Positions 1-7,386 of a stretch of DNA of 19,560 nucleotides are shown one piece after another (within the stretch, counting starts at the first letter, position 1; every line of letters starts with the position of its first letter). The stretch covers positions 1-19,560 of the forward strand of contig NZ_CAMLRU010000027.1 of NCBI RefSeq assembly GCF_946482535.1. The letters are read 5' to 3'. Source of the DNA: an uncultured Flavobacterium sp. (GTDB lineage: Bacteria; Bacteroidota; Bacteroidia; Flavobacteriales; Flavobacteriaceae). Below the pieces are notes generated by a model, which had not been told where the DNA came from, made no database searches, and was given only the letters and a program-made list of their open reading frames with translations. A program made the translations under genes and the position numbers.

Positions 1-609
1 AGCGGCACTCGCCGGAAGGTTGGCTGCAATAGCGGTAAAGTTAAACGGTGTAATCGCATAAACAAATCCTTCTAACGGACGGTATTCCACGCGGTTCCAA
101 ATATCAGAAACCGATTTAGGTTGGTCGTTGTAGATTTGAGTCATAAACTCCACGTTGTATCTCAAAAAGTCAATCAACTCACAAGAAGCGTCAATTTCTG
201 CTTGGAAAATAGTTTTCGATTGCGCGATCATGGTGGCAGCATTGATGCGGGCGCGGTAAGGTCCGGCAATCAATTCGGCTGCTTTTAAAAATATAGCGGC
301 GCGTTGTTCCCAGGCCATGTTAGCCCATTTTTTTCTGGCTTCTAGAGCGGCAGCGATTGCTTTTTCTACATGAACTTTTTCGGCCAAATGGTATTTTCCT
401 ACCACATGTTGGTGGTCATGAGGCGCTGTCATATTTCGGGTGTTTCCGGTGCGAATTTCTTCGCTGCCAATGTAGTTCGGAACATCGATAGTCTCGTTCC
501 ACATTTTTTTGTAAGCGGCCAGAACGGCTGCTTTTTCGGGTGAATTCGGGGCGTATGATTTTACGGGTTCATTAACCGCTTTTGGTACATGAAAAAAACC
601 TTTTGGCAT
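1..609 (-). CDS. pruA: L-glutamate gamma-semialdehyde (delta-1-pyrroline-5-carboxylate) dehydrogenase, N-terminal part
   Basis: This is the first 203 codons of a gene that runs off the left edge, read from an ATG at 609-607. The enzyme oxidises glutamate semialdehyde (in equilibrium with P5C) to glutamate using NAD+, the second step of proline catabolism in the cytoplasm. The start MPKGFFHVPKAVNEPVKSYA, the stretch IRTGNTRNMTAPHDHQHVVG, the EARKKWANMAWEQRAAIFLKA region and the nucleotide-fold segment ITPFNFTAIAANLPASA at the edge match the monofunctional P5C dehydrogenases of Bacteroidota, usually about 540 residues long. The catalytic Cys and Glu lie outside the window. It is a separate transcription unit from apaG: 142 bp of AT-rich DNA with a -7 box and an inverted repeat lies upstream. 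The identification is by family resemblance. Confidence 0.93.
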   Translation of the reverse strand, partial: MPKGFFHVPKAVNEPVKSYAPNSPEKAAVLAAYKKMWNETIDVPNYIGSEEIRTGNTRNMTAPHDHQHVVGKYHLAEKVHVEKAIAAALEARKKWANMAWEQRAAIFLKAAELIAGPYRARINAATMIAQSKTIFQAEIDASCELIDFLRYNVEFMTQIYNDQPKSVSDIWNRVEYRPLEGFVYAITPFNFTAIAANLPASAA

Positions 610-647
610 ATCTTATTAATTTGAAAATTAAACGATTTGAAAATTTG

Positions 648-678
648 AAAATTCAATTGTTGTGAATTATTGAATTTT
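648..678. repeat. Inverted repeat in the pruA leader
   Basis: AAAATTCAAT at 648-657 is exactly mirrored by ATTGAATTTT at 669-678, with an 11-base spacer. Three direct copies of TTGAAAATT (621-629, 637-645 and 645-653) lie next to it towards the pruA start. The structure falls at the expected transcription start below the pruA -7 box, where a repressor or an Lrp-type regulator could bind. The DNA is very AT-rich, so a chance match is possible. Confidence 0.35.
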
Positions 679-681
679 ATG

Positions 682-689
682 CAAAAGTA
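682..689 (-). promoter_or_regulatory. Probable -7 element of the pruA promoter
   Basis: On the minus strand this reads TACTTTTG, a perfect fit to the Bacteroidota -7 consensus TAnnTTTG. The transcript would start near 675 and have a leader of about 65 bases. I see no good -33 TTG at the expected distance, so the call rests on the -7 box and its position. Confidence 0.5.
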
Positions 690-751
690 CAAAGGAAAAT
701 TTGAATTTTTAATAAGAGATGCCAAAGATTAATTGGTCTTTAATCCGACTT

Positions 752-1138
752 TTAGTTCAAAGCAAACGGGGCACTTAATTTAAAGGTCGGCACGATTACT
801 TTGAAAGTTTTGGTGGTCGTAAAATTAATCATGTTGAAGTAACCGCTCATTGCTCCGAAAGGAGAAGACAACAAACAACCGGAATTGTAAGTGTGTTTTT
901 CACCGGGTTTTAAAACGGGTTTTTTACCGATTACACCTTCGCCGTCAACAATTTCTATATCATTAAGTGAATCTAAGATTTCCCAATGACGTGAGTTTAA
1001 CTGCACCGAATCTTTGCTGTGATTTTCAATGGTAATTTCATAACTAAAGGCAAAATGAATCTTGTAGTTTTTGAAGTAAGTTCCTTCAAAACTAGTCAAG
1101 ACCGAAATCTTTATGCCTCTTGTTATTTGTGAAACCAT
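752..1138 (-). CDS. apaG: ApaG family protein
   Basis: At 128 residues this is the full length of a single-domain ApaG protein, a small beta-sandwich (fibronectin type III-like) fold. Recognisable family stretches are FAFSYEITIENHSKDSVQL, LNSRHWEI, GEGVIGKKPVLKPGEKHTY and SPFGAMSGYFNM; the last two make up the conserved G-x-G-V-x-G-x-x-P-x-L-x-P-G and G-x-M-x-G signature. ApaG was linked genetically to Co/Mg efflux in Salmonella, but its biochemical role is unsettled, so I give none. It is on the same strand as, and 73 bp downstream of, the T9SS plug gene and has its own -7 box. Its link to that gene is positional only. Confidence 0.95.
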   Translation of the reverse strand: MVSQITRGIKISVLTSFEGTYFKNYKIHFAFSYEITIENHSKDSVQLNSRHWEILDSLNDIEIVDGEGVIGKKPVLKPGEKHTYNSGCLLSSPFGAMSGYFNMINFTTTKTFKVIVPTFKLSAPFALN

Positions 1139-1162
1139 GTAGTATTCATTTGTTTACGTTGT

Positions 1163-1170
1163 CAAATTTA
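1163..1170 (-). promoter_or_regulatory. Possible -7 element of the apaG promoter
   Basis: The minus strand reads TAAATTTG, matching TAnnTTTG, 25 bases before the apaG ATG. A clear -33 TTG at about 19 bases is lacking, so apaG may be partly read from the upstream genes. Confidence 0.4.
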
Positions 1171-1211
1171 CAAAAAATACAATTTGGAACGTGAATTAGA
1201 TGTTAAATTTT

Positions 1212-2465
1212 CTAATTGGTGATATCGACCGAACTGGCAATTCCTTTTCCGATAATTCTGTCGTAACGTTGGTTATTTTCTCGGTAATAAACTAAAGCAA
1301 AATAGTTGTTTTCTGTTTGGTGAAAATTCCCGTCGATGGCGTTCTCTTCATCAATTTTGCCATTGGAATCAGCAATCACATATTGGAAATTGGTAAAACC
1401 TTGCTTGATCATGATGGCTTTTTCGTAGACTCCTTTTTCGGCATTGTAGTCCATCTTATTTTCTTCGCTGATAGCGTAGTTGTTGAACATACCGTTGATG
1501 TAGATTGGTTTTTTACCAAAGTAATTCGGCGCCGAAAGACTGAAGAAAACCCAAGCGTAATCAGCTTCAATGTCATTGTTTTGCGCTCCGATATTCTTAA
1601 CTATAAAATTCCCGTTAATGTCAGGGTAATAAGTATAAGGCACATTGGCTCTGGCTTGGCTTTGGTACAAATAGGCATTATAAACACCACCTTTTGAATC
1701 CACGCGAGCTATACTGTTATTGGCAGCGCGTATGTCTTTGTTTTCAAAAAACAAATACTCATTGCCAGCCCAAAATTGGGTTTCGGTATCATATTTATAA
1801 ATCAAATCGTTGCCAATGGTATATTGTGGTTTTACATTGGTGATGGCATTGTCAAACTTGCCGTTTTGCAACAACATGACTTTGACATTTTTCAATGGAC
1901 TCTGAAAATTAATGGTAGCCGATTTGATGGCGAAATCCAAGTTGTGCTTTTGATTGACAACCGATAAATTTCTGGCTCTTCTGATTTGCATCGGCACGCT
2001 TACGATGTCTTCATAGAGGATGAATTTTTTGGCAAAAACCACTTCTTTGTCATCGTTTAAAATTTTAATCACATAATTGCCGCTCACTCTGAATTGGGTA
2101 AATCTGTTAGGGAATGACAATTTGTAATGAGAATACAATTGTAAGGTAGTTAACGAATTGGTGTAATCTTGAATTCTCTGGTCGTCAAAACCGTTGATGT
2201 ATTCGGCTTTCGCCAATTGTGAAGGATTCCAGTCATAATCACAATGGGTGATGGTATAGTAATAATTGGCTTCATTGCCATACAAATCATCAAAGTGAAT
2301 TTGGAAACTATCACCCAATTGGAATATAGGAACTGCATTTTGTCCGTTTTGAACAAAGCTAACGGTTTTGATATTGTATGGCGGTGCAATTTCTTTTTCG
2401 GGTTGGGCAAAACTTGTGGCCAGTGAAAAAAGAAAACCCAGTAAAAAAAGGATGTTTTTTGGCAT
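1212..2465 (-). CDS. Type IX secretion system plug protein (DUF5103 family)
   Basis: This is a 417-residue exported protein with a signal peptide at residues 1-20 (hydrophobic ILFLLGFLFSLATSF, then AQ). The body is beta-rich. An N-terminal immunoglobulin-like half contains THCDYDWNPSQL and FDDQRIQDYTNS, and the C-terminal half contains AWVFFSLSAPNYFGKKPIYI. These stretches match DUF5103, the family of the Plug protein that closes the periplasmic side of the SprA translocon in Flavobacterium johnsoniae, where it is bound to SprA when PorV is absent. It would therefore act in the periplasm as a gate for T9SS cargo. None of the other T9SS genes is in the window, as is usual for this dispersed system. 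It lies 64 bp downstream of the methyltransferase gene and just before apaG. The family call is strong; the function is by homology. Confidence 0.87.
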   Translation of the reverse strand: MPKNILFLLGFLFSLATSFAQPEKEIAPPYNIKTVSFVQNGQNAVPIFQLGDSFQIHFDDLYGNEANYYYTITHCDYDWNPSQLAKAEYINGFDDQRIQDYTNSLTTLQLYSHYKLSFPNRFTQFRVSGNYVIKILNDDKEVVFAKKFILYEDIVSVPMQIRRARNLSVVNQKHNLDFAIKSATINFQSPLKNVKVMLLQNGKFDNAITNVKPQYTIGNDLIYKYDTETQFWAGNEYLFFENKDIRAANNSIARVDSKGGVYNAYLYQSQARANVPYTYYPDINGNFIVKNIGAQNNDIEADYAWVFFSLSAPNYFGKKPIYINGMFNNYAISEENKMDYNAEKGVYEKAIMIKQGFTNFQYVIADSNGKIDEENAIDGNFHQTENNYFALVYYRENNQRYDRIIGKGIASSVDITN

Positions 2466-2529
2466 ATTGTTATAAATCAGAATGGTAAAGATACTAATTT
2501 TATCGAGCGAGAATTATGCCAAAAAATAA

Positions 2530-3300
2530 TTATTTAAAACAAACCGGAATAATTTCGCCTTTGGCTAAACAATATTTTTCAACTAATTCAGGAGCAATTT
2601 TATGGGTGTAATCTTCTTCGATTACCTTAAAACCGATGCTTCTCAGTTTGTCAAAATAATCCCTGCCGTAAACACGAACGTGGTCGTATTGCCCAAAGAT
2701 TTTGGCTCGCTCTTTTTGGTCCACAATCGTATCGTCCGAAAAAGTAGTCGCTCTTGACAAGTCTTGCGGAATTTGGAAAATACCCATGCCGCCGGGTTTT
2801 AATACGCGGTACAATTCCTGCATAGCTTTGGTGTCATCCGGAATGTGTTCCAAAACATGGTTGCAAAGAATTATGTCATAGGCATTGTCTTCAAAAGGCA
2901 AGTTGCAAATGTCAGCCTTAACATCCGCCAAGGGAGAAAGCAAATCGGTAGTGGTATAATCAATATTGGTTTGCTTTTTGAAACGTTTGTAGAACTCTTG
3001 TTCCGGCGCAAAGTGCAAGACTTTCTTTTTTTCTTTTGCGGTAAAAAAATCGGTTTCATTTTGTAAATACAACCAAAGCAAACGGTGTCTTTCTAACGAA
3101 AGTGTGCTTGGTGAAAGCACATTGTTTCTTTGATTACCGTAACCGTAAGGCAAAAACATGCGGAAACTTTTCCCGTCAATCGGATCGGTAAATCGACTTC
3201 CTTTTAGCAAAAAAGCTAAAATAGGACGAACCACTATACTCAACCTAATTAGTATTGGTCGCGGAATGGTATTTAATATGAACTTGAATAATTTTTTCAT
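2530..3300 (-). CDS. Class I SAM-dependent methyltransferase (Methyltransf_11 type)
   Basis: This 256-residue protein has a Rossmann-fold methyltransferase domain from about residue 90 to 180. Motif I is an atypical VLHFAPEQEF (94-103) in place of the usual glycine-rich loop. It is followed by DICNLPFEDNAYDIILCNHV (130-149), the acidic loop plus motif II, then LEHIPDD and LKPGG (167-171), which fit the Methyltransf_11 pattern. The N-terminal 35 residues are basic and hydrophobic and may form a membrane-associated helix. The substrate is unknown. Its ATG overlaps the stop codon of map by one base (TAATG), so the two are translationally coupled; the pairing probably reflects co-transcription rather than a shared pathway. 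The start is set by this overlap. Confidence 0.88.
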   Translation of the reverse strand: MKKLFKFILNTIPRPILIRLSIVVRPILAFLLKGSRFTDPIDGKSFRMFLPYGYGNQRNNVLSPSTLSLERHRLLWLYLQNETDFFTAKEKKKVLHFAPEQEFYKRFKKQTNIDYTTTDLLSPLADVKADICNLPFEDNAYDIILCNHVLEHIPDDTKAMQELYRVLKPGGMGIFQIPQDLSRATTFSDDTIVDQKERAKIFGQYDHVRVYGRDYFDKLRSIGFKVIEEDYTHKIAPELVEKYCLAKGEIIPVCFK

Positions 3301-4118
3301 TAGAGTACCAAAGGCGTTTTACGAAACTCATCTTCTTCATTACTCTCAATGCCTAAAGCTTTGTAGATATAAGCAAAAGTCGAAAGCAATTCGGGTTTCC
3401 CGTCTACCAAAGCTACATCGTGCTCAAAATGGGCACTGGGTTTACCGTCAGCGGTTAAGATAGTCCAGCCGTCTTTGAGTTGTTTGATATTTCTGGTGCC
3501 CATGTTAATCATAGGTTCAATCGCGACCACCATGCCTTCTACAAATAACTTGCCGCGTCCGCGTTTGCCGTAGTTCGGCATTTCGGGTTCTTCGTGCATT
3601 TTTTGACCTAAACCATGACCGACTAATTCACGAACTACGCCATAACCGTGGGCTTCGGTGTATTTTTGAATGGCGTTACCCACATCTTCCACGCGATTCC
3701 CGATTTTGAATTCGCGAATCCCAACATACAGACTTTCTTTGGTTACCTGCAATAATTTTTTGACTTCCGGAGCAACTTCACCAATCTCAAAAGAGTAGGC
3801 GTGGTCACCGTAAAAACCGTTTTTCAAAGCACCGCAATCCACCGAAATTACATCGCCTTCTTGCAAAGGAATATTGTTCGGAATCCCGTGAACCACTTGG
3901 GCATTCGGACTCATACAAAGCGAATTCGGGAAACCGTACATACCCAAAAATCCGGGTGTTGCACCATGATCTCTGATGAAAGCTTCGGCTAGTTTGTCTA
4001 AATATAATGTGGTGACTCCGGGTTTGATTTCGGAGGCTATCATGCCTAAGGTTTTCGAAACAATCAAGGCACTTTCGCGCATTAATTCAATTTCTTCTCT
4101 TGTTTTTTGGATAATCAT
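3300..4118 (-). CDS. map: Type I methionine aminopeptidase
   Basis: This enzyme removes the initiator methionine from new proteins in the cytoplasm. It has 272 residues against about 264 in E. coli. All metal ligands of the pita-bread fold are visible: Asp94 (VDCG), Asp105 (YGDHAYSF), His168 (GHG), Glu201 (EPMI) and Glu232 (FEHD). The substrate-site histidines His77 (VVHGIP) and His175 (KMHEEP) are also present. The last 30 residues form a tail typical of Flavobacteria. The N-terminus has no zinc-finger extension, so this is type Ia. It leads a two-gene unit with the methyltransferase and has its own -7 box 53 bases upstream. Confidence 0.97.
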   Translation of the reverse strand: MIIQKTREEIELMRESALIVSKTLGMIASEIKPGVTTLYLDKLAEAFIRDHGATPGFLGMYGFPNSLCMSPNAQVVHGIPNNIPLQEGDVISVDCGALKNGFYGDHAYSFEIGEVAPEVKKLLQVTKESLYVGIREFKIGNRVEDVGNAIQKYTEAHGYGVVRELVGHGLGQKMHEEPEMPNYGKRGRGKLFVEGMVVAIEPMINMGTRNIKQLKDGWTILTADGKPSAHFEHDVALVDGKPELLSTFAYIYKALGIESNEEDEFRKTPLVL

Positions 4119-4170
4119 CTGCTGTAAATTAACTTCTTTCTGTTTGGCCTAACGACCTCGAATGAGGTTG

Positions 4171-4178
4171 CAAAAGTA
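4171..4178 (-). promoter_or_regulatory. Probable -7 element of the map promoter
   Basis: The minus strand reads TACTTTTG, an exact match to TAnnTTTG, in the gap between sbtA and map. Immediately downstream at 4151-4170 is a small imperfect hairpin (ACCTC/GAGGT, loop ATTC) that would fall at the transcription start. No strong -33 TTG is visible. Confidence 0.5.
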
Positions 4179-4203
4179 ATTATTTTTTACTACTTATTAG
4201 AAA

Positions 4204-5160
4204 TTACAGAATGATTGCCAGATAAATCGGAAAACCTAAAGTGATATTGAATGGGAAGGTAACTGCAAGAGCCATCGGTAAAAAAATCCCGGGATTGGCT
4301 TTTGGAGCCACTATTTTCATGGCAGCCGGCACAGCTATATAAGAAGCACTTGCAGCTAAAACCGCAAATATGAAACGATTCCCAATATCATTAGTTACTA
4401 TTTGACTTAAGAAGGCCACTACACAACCGTTGAGCAAAGGCACCAATATGGCAAAGGCTGCCGCAAACCAACCGCTTTTAAAAAAGTCGTCTAACTTTTT
4501 ACCACTTATAATTCCCATATCTAAAAGAAAGATGGCCAAGAATCCTTTAAAAATATCAGTAGTGAAAGGTTTTATTCCCATAGCTTGTTGTTCGCTGGCC
4601 AGAAATCCAATTACCAAACTGCCCAAGATTAAAAGAACGCTGCCATTAGTTAGCGAGTGTTTAATTACCGATAACAAACTCGTTGAGTTGGTTTTTTCTT
4701 TGTCGTACATTCTCATTAAAATGACCCCAATCACTATAGCGGGTGCTTCCATTAATGCCATTACGGCAACCATGTGTCCGCTGAAAGTATATTTTTGAAT
4801 TTCAATGAATGCTACAGCGGTAACAAAAGTCACCGCACTTACAGAGCCGTATGCTGCAGCAATAGCTCCTGAGTTTGCTATGCTGAATTTTCTTTTTAAA
4901 ATAAAGAAGCAATACAATGGAATGGCTACTGCTACTGTCATTCCGAAAAGTACAGACCACAAAATATCAATGGTAAAATGACTATGCGCTAATTCCTGTC
5001 CGCCTTTGAATCCTATGGAAAATAATAGATAAAGGGAAATAAATTTTGAGGTGTTGTTGGGGATTTCTAAATCGCTTTTGAGACGGGTAGCAATGATACC
5101 CAGTAAAAAAAACAGTAGAGCGGGATTGGTTAAATTGTCTAAAAGTAAACTAATATTCAT
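4204..5160 (-). CDS. sbtA: Sodium-dependent bicarbonate permease, SbtA family
   Basis: This 318-residue inner-membrane protein has about ten hydrophobic segments in two inverted halves, each opening with a similar stretch: LLDNLTNPALLFFLLGI near residue 5 and GFLAIFLLDMGIISGKKLDD near residue 205. Other family stretches are SIGFKGGQELAHS, AAAYGSVSAVTFVTAV and the C-terminal AVTFPFNITLGFPIYLAI. The family (PF05982) includes cyanobacterial SbtA, a high-affinity Na+/HCO3- symporter. Cyanobacterial members are about 50 residues longer, mainly in the cytoplasmic loop, which is short here (MRMYDKEKTNS). No SbtB-like PII gene is adjacent. In a heterotroph, imported bicarbonate would feed anaplerotic and biosynthetic carboxylases. 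The gene starts 20 bp after the stop of a decayed carbonic anhydrase, the enzyme expected to work with it. Transport specificity is inferred from the family. Confidence 0.9.
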   Translation of the reverse strand: MNISLLLDNLTNPALLFFLLGIIATRLKSDLEIPNNTSKFISLYLLFSIGFKGGQELAHSHFTIDILWSVLFGMTVAVAIPLYCFFILKRKFSIANSGAIAAAYGSVSAVTFVTAVAFIEIQKYTFSGHMVAVMALMEAPAIVIGVILMRMYDKEKTNSTSLLSVIKHSLTNGSVLLILGSLVIGFLASEQQAMGIKPFTTDIFKGFLAIFLLDMGIISGKKLDDFFKSGWFAAAFAILVPLLNGCVVAFLSQIVTNDIGNRFIFAVLAASASYIAVPAAMKIVAPKANPGIFLPMALAVTFPFNITLGFPIYLAIIL

Positions 5161-5180
5161 GCGTTTATAATTAATTAGGA

Positions 5181-5546
5181 TTATTCTAAAAATTGTAATT
5201 CTCCGTTGCGAAGCACATAAAAGGCTCCTACGATTTTGATCTCACCTTTTGATTCAATGGTACGGAGTATCTTGCTTTTGGCCCGTATTTCAGAAATAGT
5301 GTTTCTAACATTGTTTTGGGCGACCAATTTGATAAAAGCTTCATTTTCTCTGAACTTTTCATTCCCTACTTTGAAATGTTTCAAAACCAAATCTGGGGTT
5401 AAGGCTTGTTGTTGTTCTTTTGTGAGTAAAGGATGATTGATATGTGATATAAGTTGATTTTGAATAAGCTTGATCTGATTTTGATTTGCATCTTACCAAA
5501 AGGACTGTACAAGAGAACAGCATCAAAAGGGTAATTTTTTCTTCAT
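5181..5546 (-). pseudogene. Beta-carbonic anhydrase remnant, internally deleted and frameshifted
   Basis: The last 50 codons before the stop at 5181 read FIKLVAQNNVRNT, ISEIRAKSKILRTIESKGEI and KIVGAFYVLRNGELQFLE. This is the C-terminal helix and last strand of beta-carbonic anhydrases. Directly before it, in the same frame, comes LTKEQQQALTPDLVLKHFKV and GNEKFREN, the usual N-terminal segment. About 120 or more residues that should lie between them are missing, including the Zn ligands (C-x-D-x-R and H-x-x-C). Upstream, this frame is closed by TAA at 5495-5493 and has no ATG. An ATG at 5546 opens a lysine-rich start, but the hydrophobic lipoprotein-type signal (ITLLMLFSC) is legible only if one base is added to the six-A run at 5535-5540. 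A second frameshift is then needed to rejoin the body. The gene has therefore suffered an internal deletion plus at least two frame changes and cannot encode an active enzyme. Confidence 0.82.
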
Positions 5547-5556
5547 AATAAGTTAT

Positions 5557-6534
5557 CTAGTTAAAAATATAGGCTGTATTTGCTGATGCTGTTGCTCTTT
5601 TGAGGCGGTCGTTGATGGATCTTCCCAACTTACTTTCGGGAAATTTTTCGGCAATAATAATGTCTAAGTTTAAACGATCCAGACGGTGCATAGCCGCATA
5701 TAAATTGGAAGCTGCCTCGGCTAAATCACTATTAAAGGATAGCACTTCCTGATGTTTTATATTTTCGCTTTCAATGGTTTTATTAAAAAGGAGTAAGCCT
5801 ATTTTTTTTTCTTTATAGAAATCAATGGCTTCAGTGATTTTATGGGTGGTTATGGTTGGTGTCTTCGGTGCATAATGTTTGGCCATCATGCCCGGTGCCA
5901 TCGGCTTATTCTCTTCAAAGTTTTTGATGTTGACAGGACCGATTTCATTTTCAATATCTTCCAGAGCTATCGACCCTAATCGATACAAAACAGGAACGTC
6001 ATCTTCAAATCCGATTATGGTAGATTCTATTCCTTTTTGACAGTTTCCGCCCTCTAGGATAAACGGGATAGATGCTCCGAAGTATTCTGATACATGATTC
6101 GCTTCAGTTGGACTGATAGAACCAAAAGGATTCGCGCTTGGTGCTGCTAAAGGAAAAGGCAGTAGGTTTAATAATTTGAGGGTTTGCTTGTGATTGGGCA
6201 TCCGAACGGCCACCGTTTCCTTTCCCCCTGTTACGAAATTAGGGACGATATCTTTCTTGGGTAGCACTAATGTTAAGGGACCCGGCCAAAATTTATCCAT
6301 TAATTTCTTAGCTAAGGCCGGTACTTCTGTAACCAATCCTTCTAATTGATGAGTGTTGCTAATGTGAACAATCAGCGGATTTGACAAGGGGCGTTTTTTT
6401 AAATCGAAAATACTTCTGATTGCTTTTTCACTAAAAATATTTCCGGCTAAACCATAAACGGTCTCCGTTGGAATGGCTATGATCGCATCATTATATAATA
6501 AATGAGCCGCCTGATGTATGTCTTTTGATATCAT
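5557..6534 (-). CDS. sua5: Threonylcarbamoyl-AMP synthase, two-domain Sua5 type
   Basis: This enzyme makes threonylcarbamoyl-AMP from threonine, bicarbonate/CO2 and ATP, the first step of t6A37 modification in ANN-decoding tRNAs, in the cytoplasm. The N-terminal YrdC/TsaC domain (about 1-205) shows PTETVYGLA (22-30), KKRPLSNPLIVH (46-57), FWPGPLTLVL (82-91) and PSANPFGSISPT (132-143). The linker APGMMAKHYAP (213-223), which in Sua5 proteins closes over the active site, is followed by the smaller Sua5 domain to residue 325. This length and architecture set it apart from single-domain TsaC. It follows the DUF6671-like gene by 9 bp and is probably co-transcribed. Bicarbonate is one of its substrates, which is worth noting next to a bicarbonate permease, but adjacency alone does not show a link. 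Confidence 0.95.
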   Translation of the reverse strand: MISKDIHQAAHLLYNDAIIAIPTETVYGLAGNIFSEKAIRSIFDLKKRPLSNPLIVHISNTHQLEGLVTEVPALAKKLMDKFWPGPLTLVLPKKDIVPNFVTGGKETVAVRMPNHKQTLKLLNLLPFPLAAPSANPFGSISPTEANHVSEYFGASIPFILEGGNCQKGIESTIIGFEDDVPVLYRLGSIALEDIENEIGPVNIKNFEENKPMAPGMMAKHYAPKTPTITTHKITEAIDFYKEKKIGLLLFNKTIESENIKHQEVLSFNSDLAEAASNLYAAMHRLDRLNLDIIIAEKFPESKLGRSINDRLKRATASANTAYIFN

Positions 6535-6543
6535 TTTTTTGTT

Positions 6544-7386
6544 TTAGGGATTACACAAATCACAATAAGTTGGGTCTTCTGTGTTTTTTTGATGTGGGAA
6601 TAAGTCTTCTTTTGTGAAGTCACATTTGCTGCATTTGTATAAGAAGCTTAGCGTTGAAGCTGTGGGACTTTTACACCAATTGCAAGGTAATCCGGGAATG
6701 GCTTTGGTAATGGTAAATCCGGGAGTTTTACAATTAGGGCAAATGGATTGAACGTTTTGCAGTAGTTTTTGAGCGACTTTTTCGATGACCTTCATTCGGG
6801 TTGGATTGAACTGGGCTCTCATGTCGGTCTCCACGTAAGCCTTGCCAAACTCATTCGTGAATTCCTCAAAATGTTTCTTTAAACTTTCAAGGTTGTTTAT
6901 TCCTTTTACGATTTTACTGTAATTATTTTCAGCCGGATTCATAATGAGTGCATGAGACGGGAACTGAACTCTTTGGGCAAATGCTAATAAATCGCTTTGA
7001 TTAGTGATGACAGAGGCATTGAAATTAGTATCCAAACTTATTTCCCTGGCTACAATTTCTAAGTCGTGTTTAGTGTCTATGAGCATCATCAATTCCTCAT
7101 CTGCTGGGGCAAAGAAAACTGAAGGATGAACTCCAAACGACCCTTCACTAGCGATAACCAAATCACAATGATTCTTTTCAATAGCAAGGATACATTTTTT
7201 TTTAAGGGTCGTTAGAGCATCATCTTTTCTGGATACTTCACCAGAGAAAGTTCCTAGTGTGTCAGTGTCAAACTTATTGGAAGTAAAACAACGGACACCC
7301 AATTCTTTTTCAAATAAAGGGGCAATGACCTTTTCTTTGTGGTGTTTTGTGGCAATTAGCAGTTTTCGATTACTGAATATCTTCAT
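6544..7386 (-). CDS. DUF6671-like protein with a four-CxxC zinc-ribbon tail
   Basis: This 280-residue soluble protein has no signal peptide or membrane segment. The N-terminal two thirds (about 1-205) form an alpha/beta domain with LLIATKHHKEKVIAP near residue 9, LVIASEGSFGVHPSV (76-90) and VETDMRAQFNPTRMKVI (185-201), which look like conserved, possibly active-site stretches. The tail carries four CxxC pairs at Cys216/219, 235/238, 252/255 and 275/278, enough for two zinc ribbons. From memory this resembles the uncharacterised DUF6671 family; I cannot assign a reaction. Its start overlaps the preceding small gene by 17 bases and its end is 9 bp from sua5, so it sits inside a compact operon. 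Zinc-ribbon tails are common on nucleic-acid-handling proteins, but a role with tRNA is only a guess from the neighbour. Confidence 0.75.
   Translation of the reverse strand: MKIFSNRKLLIATKHHKEKVIAPLFEKELGVRCFTSNKFDTDTLGTFSGEVSRKDDALTTLKKKCILAIEKNHCDLVIASEGSFGVHPSVFFAPADEELMMLIDTKHDLEIVAREISLDTNFNASVITNQSDLLAFAQRVQFPSHALIMNPAENNYSKIVKGINNLESLKKHFEEFTNEFGKAYVETDMRAQFNPTRMKVIEKVAQKLLQNVQSICPNCKTPGFTITKAIPGLPCNWCKSPTASTLSFLYKCSKCDFTKEDLFPHQKNTEDPTYCDLCNP

Noticed and set aside
727..745. GATTAA/TTAATC hairpin just past the apaG stop
   Set aside because: A six-pair AT stem with at most three following T residues is too weak to call a terminator.
2150..2410. An 86-codon open frame on the minus strand
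   Set aside because: It lies wholly inside the T9SS plug gene in another frame, has low-complexity composition and resembles nothing known.
4151..4170. Small hairpin between sbtA and map as an sbtA-map attenuator or riboswitch
   Set aside because: Only five solid base pairs, with no U-run and no recognisable riboswitch core; noted under the map promoter instead.
5181..5390. A standalone 69-codon gene starting at a TTG
   Set aside because: The reading frame continues upstream with recognisable carbonic-anhydrase N-terminal sequence to a stop at 5495, so the TTG is an internal Leu codon of a decayed gene rather than a likely start.
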